In this document: one piece after another, positions 57,822-64,000 of the stretch | Position numbering within the stretch: position 1 is the stretch's first letter | How the letters are laid out: every line of letters starts with the position of its first letter | NCBI GenBank assembly: GCA_034008185.1 | Contig: CM067086.1 | Span: 66,820,286 to 66,884,285 of the forward strand | Length of the DNA stretch: 64,000 nt | Source: Gorsachius magnificus | Lineage: Eukaryota > Chordata > Aves > Pelecaniformes > Ardeidae | Direction of reading: 5' to 3' | The notes under the pieces: generated by a model | The model's input: the letters and a program-made list of their open reading frames with translations, nothing else | Database searches by the model: none | Told to the model about the DNA's origin: nothing | Translations under genes and position numbers: made by a program

Positions 57822-60800
57822 CTTAAAATAAAACAAAAAATAATTATATAGGCACAGAAAGGGAAAAACAAATTCAGACAGAGATCTTATGTAACAGAAT
57901 CAAAATCTATTTTCTACAGATGGGACAAGCTACCTGCCACACAACAGGTACATTGCTTATGCTTACTGCTAACTCTCCACATGGATACCAGTAATGCTCC
58001 AGTGCAAGGAACATTGCTTTGAAAGCTAATGTGAAGAAACCCTAAGCACTCTACATCATCACTGATGAAGCCTGTGCAGAACAGCCAGTGTGTTGTACAG
58101 CCGCACCTCAGCTTTCTGCTTAGAAGCTTCCCTTGGGGGGGGGGGGGGGGGAAGAAAAAGGGAAAAAAAAGCTTTAGAATATTCTGTACTAGCCACAATA
58201 GAAAGAGAGTTCCTTTGACTGGCACATTCCTATAGCCACTGAAAAAATAGTTAGAAGATAACAAGTATAGCCGGTAACTCCCTTAAAATCTACACTGCCT
58301 CACCTAATACATTCAAACTAACTTTACTTATTTTGAATATTCAGGATTTAGCTTTAACAATTCCAGAGACTTATGTTCTCCATCAACACTGCAAGCTATT
58401 CAAGTGAACTTCCACTTTTCTCCATCCTAGACAGTTACACTAGGAAGGATCCTTGCACAGTAAACGCATATGCTTGTGTTCAGCCACAAGGACGTGATAT
58501 TCCTCGTCGGTTAATTTACAGCCAGCACATGGCACCCTTCCACAGAACCTCAGACCCTTAAGTTTGTCAAGGTTCACCACTTGGGAGCCACCCCTTCCCA
58601 GCTGACTATTTATTATCATCCAACTCAATCTATCAGAACTGCCCAGAGCAAATGCCAGGACCAACATTTTCATCCTTTGCTCCATTTTACAGAACTGCCA
58701 AGGCTGAACAGAAGAATGCTCAGGCAGACTCTATTCCTGTCTTTCCTTCTTTACAACTCCCACTGTCCTCTATTAACAGGCTCTTACTCATTCTTTGACC
58801 CTCACACATGAAGGAGTTGTAGCTGAGATCACAGCTACCAGCTGGAGGGGAAAAAAAAAAAAAAAGGGAATAGTCAAACATATCAAGTCAAATAGACTGC
58901 ATACATTTATTTACATAACTTTGTTGTTTGCTCCACACACACCGGCAGCTAAGAAAAAACTTTGCCATATGTTGTTCTTGTTCTATTCCAATCTCCTCAA
59001 AACTATGAGAAAGTTAAGTTTTAAATATTCCACCTCTGAAGCGAGGTCAGGATTACACTGAGAAAGATCCAGGCCATTAAAGCACAGCACTGTCCACCTT
59101 TGCACCTGCAGTTGTACCGGTAGCATCAATTGCACATTAACCCTCATTTTACCAAGACACACGAGAAAAATCCAGTGCTTCCCCCATACGCACACACAGT
59201 CACACAGCAAGGTTTTGCTAGCTCTTGGTAGTGGAATGAGAAAGGATTTTGGTATCAGTGAAGTTATTCTGGAAACCACCTGAATTGAATCTGGGACAGC
59301 ATTTCTGAGAAAGCAAACAAACATTAAGCCACTCAAAAGAATTCTTTGAGTACTACCTAAAATGGTAGTACAAACAGAGAAATAAGATACACTGAAATGG
59401 CCCTTGCTAAAGACACAGAGAGGCAGCTAAATCATTTCTGCATGTTCTAGTTGTAATAACAAAAGCTTCTGGTAGTAGAAAGTAGAAAACCTGTGACAAA
59501 AGATGGTATTTCCAGAACTATATCCTTTGAAGGTTGACCTAAGAGTGTTTTAGCATAACCCTGTTGTCTCACTGCATATACAAAAACATAATTCACTCAG
59601 CAAAAAGTAAGAAACCCCCAGTTTTGTCCAAGTATAAGACCAAGAGTAATTAACTCTGAAAAGCTCAGGCTACACTCCAAGAGTATACAAGCGCTTAAGT
59701 GGGTTTATTACCATATTTGTAGAATTTAAAAGTTCTAATCTGGAGCATAACAAACACAGAAATTCATCACTACTTTGGTCAAGGGAACTTAACAATACAT
59801 CACAAATATTCTTTTTGAATGCATTAGAAGCAGGAAATTGTGTTAGTCCCAACAGCTGTAAGCTGTGCAAAGTAAGTAAACAAGAATTTAGCAATATACA
59901 GTCCAAAGGAAACCAACACCCAAAAGACAACACATGCCCCAGATGTTCTGAACAAGAAAAAAAATGTCAGTATTGGCTCCAGACATTAGTCTTCAATGTT
60001 CCTCAAGAAGCCAAAAAGATACAGTTTCCAATGGGATTTAGTCTACAAAATAAATGTCTGAAAGATGATGTATAATAAAACATGTCATCAGAGACAAGTA
60101 CACAAACTACTGAAACAGCAAGTCTGGTGATTTCCCGACAGCCATTCAAGGCTTTTAAAAGTAACAATGCAAGATTATTCAAATGTTATGCAAAATTATG
60201 TAAAAAATATATTAATGTAGACTGAACTCAAGCAGAGGTCTCATTTTAAGGAATTCATTCATCAGCCGTGTTTTCCACACTGTCTGAAGCACCCAGCAGA
60301 CAAATTACAACAGAAAGTTTCTCTTTTTTCAGAAGAAATACAAGAATGTCACTAAGAAAACAACTGATGGTGCCAGAGCTGGAGAGAGTAACAGCACTCC
60401 TTGCTGCTAAGTATTTGGTAGGTTCTACAGAATCAGCGACAACTGACTGGAAGACACGATCTTCAATACTCACAAGACACAAAAGTAAAGAGAAAGAATG
60501 CAAAAGTAACACCCTCAACTCCAAAGTTTTAAAGAGGAGCCGCTCACGTCTGACAGATCTTCCCAAACTAGACTGTGATTCACTGATGGACAAGTTTAAA
60601 AGATCTCTCAGTTGTTTTGTTGAGGGTGTTCACAGCACGTATCTGCTCTATCACAAATGAAATGCTGGGGACTATCTAAAGCACTTCAACTACTGTCCCA
60701 GAAAATAGCAACTAGCAAGAGAAATAAGGAATAAAGCACCTTTCAAAGCCCTCCCTTCCCCATCTACAGCCAATCTCTTGCTGAAATAAATTGAAGATAC

Positions 60801-63800
60801 GAAAGACTAGGTGAGACTTGTCTACACTACAAAGATCTTCTCAATGACCAATATGCAAACTACATGAAGAGTTACTCTGCCAATAGTTATGGTTACTTTG
60901 CCAATATTTTGCCATAGCTATACCTGTTCTTCTTTAGAAGAACAGTTTAATGGCAAAAAACCTGATACACTGACATACGCAAATGCACATACATGTGGAC
61001 TTTCTCCTGAAAGAGTGACTGTGTCTAGGACTTAACATAAAATTCCTATTATGAATTTTATGTTAATTAGTTTAACAGCCCTGACTTTGAGACTTGTCTA
61101 CACTCAAGATCTGCATAAAAGCAAAAACTGTGGCTTTTAAACACAGCACCACAAGGTACCTTATGCAATCTGCATATGCCTCACCAGAAGGAATCTAGTG
61201 AAATGGATAAATGTGACATCACTTAACTGGTCCCTAACCGACAGTTTAAGTCTGAAGAACCATCTAATTTTCACATATAAAAGGTATATCCTAGTCAGTC
61301 TTTGCTGAAGCTCAGCTTTGGTTGAAAGGCAATCCACAGTACTGCACTTTCATTATTATGGTTAAACTCCTGCTGCCTTATAATTAGCAAAGCCTGCAAA
61401 CCACAGACTGCCCTAGATGAAGGAAGAAGCTCTCAAAGGTGCTGAAAAAACCACCAGTAAAATAAATCAAATCAGTAGTTTGAAGAAGGGGAATCCAACA
61501 TCGAGAAATACCTTTTCTAGATTTCAGCTGCTGCCACTTACCCATGCAGCATCACTAGGCATCAGCCACCATCTCCATCAAGACCATTACTCGAGTCCTT
61601 TTGAAAAGCTGCACGCAACTCCCAGTAAAACCCTCCTGACCACTGCAGGTTTCTGACCCTTTTCCAAGACTCGGACAACTCTTTTATTGTTGATTAATAG
61701 CATCACTTACCTCTGTACCAATTCTTCTTCCCATTGTAATTCATCACAGCAAGACCTCTGCATGATTGATCGTTCCTCGTGTACCTCAAAAATCTAGGGC
61801 TGTCAGAATCCTCTTGCCTAAATTTGTTTCCCCATCTAGTGGAATATTCATATAAGCTATAAAACTCAAAAGTCTCTCCTCCAAACCTTGTACAACATTC
61901 TTCCACAAGTTGTGAAATCAAAGCCAAAGACAACTGTTAGGGCAACACCAGCCACATTCTGCTGGCCTGCTTCAATCCTTCATCTGCTCTGGCCAATAGA
62001 TCTCTTGGCTATAACTTTGCACCGCTCAGTACAGGAAATTAAAATGACAGCTAAACACAGCGTTATATCAGAACAGTCAGAGGGCACGATTACATTAACT
62101 GCCAACACTACTATTACCCCCACAGCAGGCTACAGCTTGGACTGTGGATGGGTCCCGATCCCTTAACGATTACCGTGACACAAAAGCTTTATGCTTAATT
62201 CTGAGGCAGCTTTAAGTCTAATTTACACAATGAAATGAGATCACATCTTTGTTTTGAAACTATTTTAGACAATATTTTTTTAAAAACTCCCAGCTGATAC
62301 AGTCCAACAAAAGGGGGGAGGGTGAACATTATCATTAACGACACGTACAACAAAAGCTCATTACACCAATGGCCTTTGTAAAAAGGAACAAACAGTTGTC
62401 AAAAGAAACCATGAAATACTAAAGTAGTAAGAGAGCATACTCGTTTGCCATCTTTTAATAAGAAAACAGACAAGTTAAATGAAGTACCGAAAACACATTC
62501 AAGAAAAATATGAGAGTATTACCAAAACCTGTGATGTCCATCACTGTGAAGCATGCTACTTTAAAGGCCTCAAAATGAGCTACCAACAAGAATGAAGTGA
62601 AAGGCTCTGTCTTCAGTTTCAGCCATGCTTCATGTTCTTGGACAGTTATTCCAGTTAGATGCATTTTTTTTTAATATATGTATTTTTTAATATATATATA
62701 GATTTATTTCAGTTGGAAAGGACTTGCAACAATCATTTAGTCCAACTGCCTGACCACTTCATGGTCTAAATATTTTTTTTTTTTCTTCAGGTAGTAGCCC
62801 TAGCACAAATACATTAAATATAAAAAATTAAACCCTGTGTTTTTGCTCACGCAAGATGCAGGCATGCCACTAACAAGAACAGAGCTACACTAGGTAGGTT
62901 AAGGAAGGCTTTGACAGTACTGCTAACCCAAAGCAGCAGCTGGTTAAAGGATGAGGTTACATTCCCACCCTTGCACAGTTGTTTAACCCGACGATCACCA
63001 CGCTCAAGAAACTATAGCAGCCCAAAACTAACAGCTTTTTTAGCAAAGCTAGTTGTCCACCAAGTAGGCTCCCTGCTCCAGGTCACCACAGGTCAGACAA
63101 GCATCGGGACAAAAACGGTGACAGCACCAGACGGTTGGCAGGACGGGTAGAGCCACTTTTTAGCAAAGCCAGCCATCAGATGGGCTTTGCTGTGACGGCT
63201 ATCCCCCCTCGGTCAGTCTCAACCACAGTAAACATGGGCTGGGAAGCAGTGGCCAACAGTGTTTTCTGTGTACTTGTAAAAAGTACTTGGACAATGGGAA
63301 GTCCTCACCGTACAGATAGCTTTGCTTTCGAAAATACAAAGGAATACAAAGGCAGGAAGGTGGAGAGAAAAAACAATAGCAGGTGGGAATGACAGAGCAC
63401 ACAGAGGAAGGAAGAAGCGTGCAACAGGAAAATAAAGGTTACTTTGGCAAAGAGAAACACAAACCATGGAAAAGGCTAAAAGGTAGAGAATGGCAACTAA
63501 ATGGAAAGTGGAAACATAATGCAGATAAGAAACAAACGTTTCTTATTTGACCCATTCTGTAACATTGGCCCAAAAGATACCTCTACTAGCTCATTAAGCA
63601 GCAATTATCACACAGGGTCACCAGCACTGGCTTTTAGTAAAGCACAATAAAGGCAGAATTCTTCAGCCTATACAAAACGCATAGCCAAGTGGCAGGACTG
63701 CCACACTTTTTGTATTATTTTCTTTTTCAATAGACTTGCACAGAAGCAGAGACTCACGTGAATTTTCTCTAGTACTGTTTTTCCTGCGTTCGCCCCACGG

Positions 63801-64000
63801 CAATTCTACCCCCTACAATAAAAGGTCTCAGCGATTCACTTTTTTCAAAGAATCTGTAGAATGTGCACTAATAAACAAGTTTTACCAGTAACTGATAAAG
63901 GACAAGTTCTATTCAGATTATTATTGGAATTGTTTACAATAGTGCAAGTATGTCCTTTTCCATGCTTGTATTTTTTTTTTTTCCCCCTCTCCTCTTTTTT
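57822..64000 (-). other. STYX: STYX 5' intron (no first exon seen)
   Basis: 6.2 kb of AT-rich unique sequence. It contains a G15-16 run near 58136-58151, an A17 run near 58849-58865 and a short CR1 remnant near 62702. I searched by eye for a codon series giving the human-like N terminus followed by a donor and did not find one. No other gene or RNA gene was seen; small open frames on both strands lack any signature. Confidence 0.65.
62702..62775 (-). repeat. Short diverged CR1-like remnant
   Basis: 'tttcagttggaaaggacttgcaacaatcatttagtccaactgcctgacc' matches the inverted CR1 3' core in order but lacks a clear octamer tail. It is an old fragment. Confidence 0.7.

Noticed and set aside
61703..61933. 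76-codon - strand frame next to a donor-like 'ag-gtaa', considered as a STYX 5' exon
   Set aside because: The encoded residues do not resemble the STYX N terminus, and no start codon aligns with the expected protein.

Overview
The window is vertebrate nuclear DNA, almost certainly from a bird. It holds three split genes with canonical GT-AG introns, many 5'-truncated CR1 LINE copies (the main avian retroposon) and a long terminal repeat of a type I recall as widespread in neoavian birds. Gene order and orientation are FERMT2 (+), GNPNAT1 (+), STYX (-). This matches the linkage I recall for human chromosome 14q22 (STYX, GNPNAT1, FERMT2), so the block looks like conserved synteny. There is no sign of prokaryotic or organellar sequence.

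Region by region. 1-21.5 kb holds the 3' three quarters of FERMT2 (kindlin-2): twelve constitutive coding exons from about residue 176 to the stop at 20271-20273, two in-frame microexons (33 nt and 21 nt) and a 3' UTR ending near 21.49 kb. The first exons lie left of the window. 21.5-38 kb is GC-rich intergenic DNA with six CR1 tails, all on the + strand, and no gene I can support. 37.9-38.6 kb is a CpG-island promoter with CCAAT, GC-box and YY1-type sites, followed by extreme G-run/C-run DNA; it probably serves GNPNAT1. 41.0-45.25 kb holds the complete GNPNAT1 coding sequence in five coding exons plus its 3' UTR. 45.25-50.3 kb is the tail-to-tail interval with STYX, with one CR1 copy and a probable STYX 3' UTR. 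50.3-57.8 kb holds ten STYX exons on the - strand. 57.8-64 kb appears to be a STYX 5' intron; the first coding exon was not found and is probably beyond the right edge.

The three genes do not form a pathway. FERMT2 encodes an integrin activator at focal adhesions. GNPNAT1 makes GlcNAc-6-phosphate for UDP-GlcNAc synthesis. STYX is a catalytically dead dual-specificity phosphatase homologue; the Gly in place of the catalytic Cys is visible here.

The strongest lead is at the 5' end of GNPNAT1 coding exon 2. Sequence with retroviral LTR architecture (duplicated CCAAT-bearing block, TATA box, AATAAA signal) ends about 35 bp before the conserved start codon. Next to it, an 18-bp tandem duplication adds two in-frame upstream ATGs. 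The LTR may therefore supply an alternative promoter or the splice acceptor, and the enzyme may carry a 6-7 residue N-terminal extension. Other points of interest are the two FERMT2 microexons and a solo LTR inserted in a CR1 element with an intact 5-bp target duplication and an internal 42-bp minisatellite. I found no evidence of a wholly new biological system.
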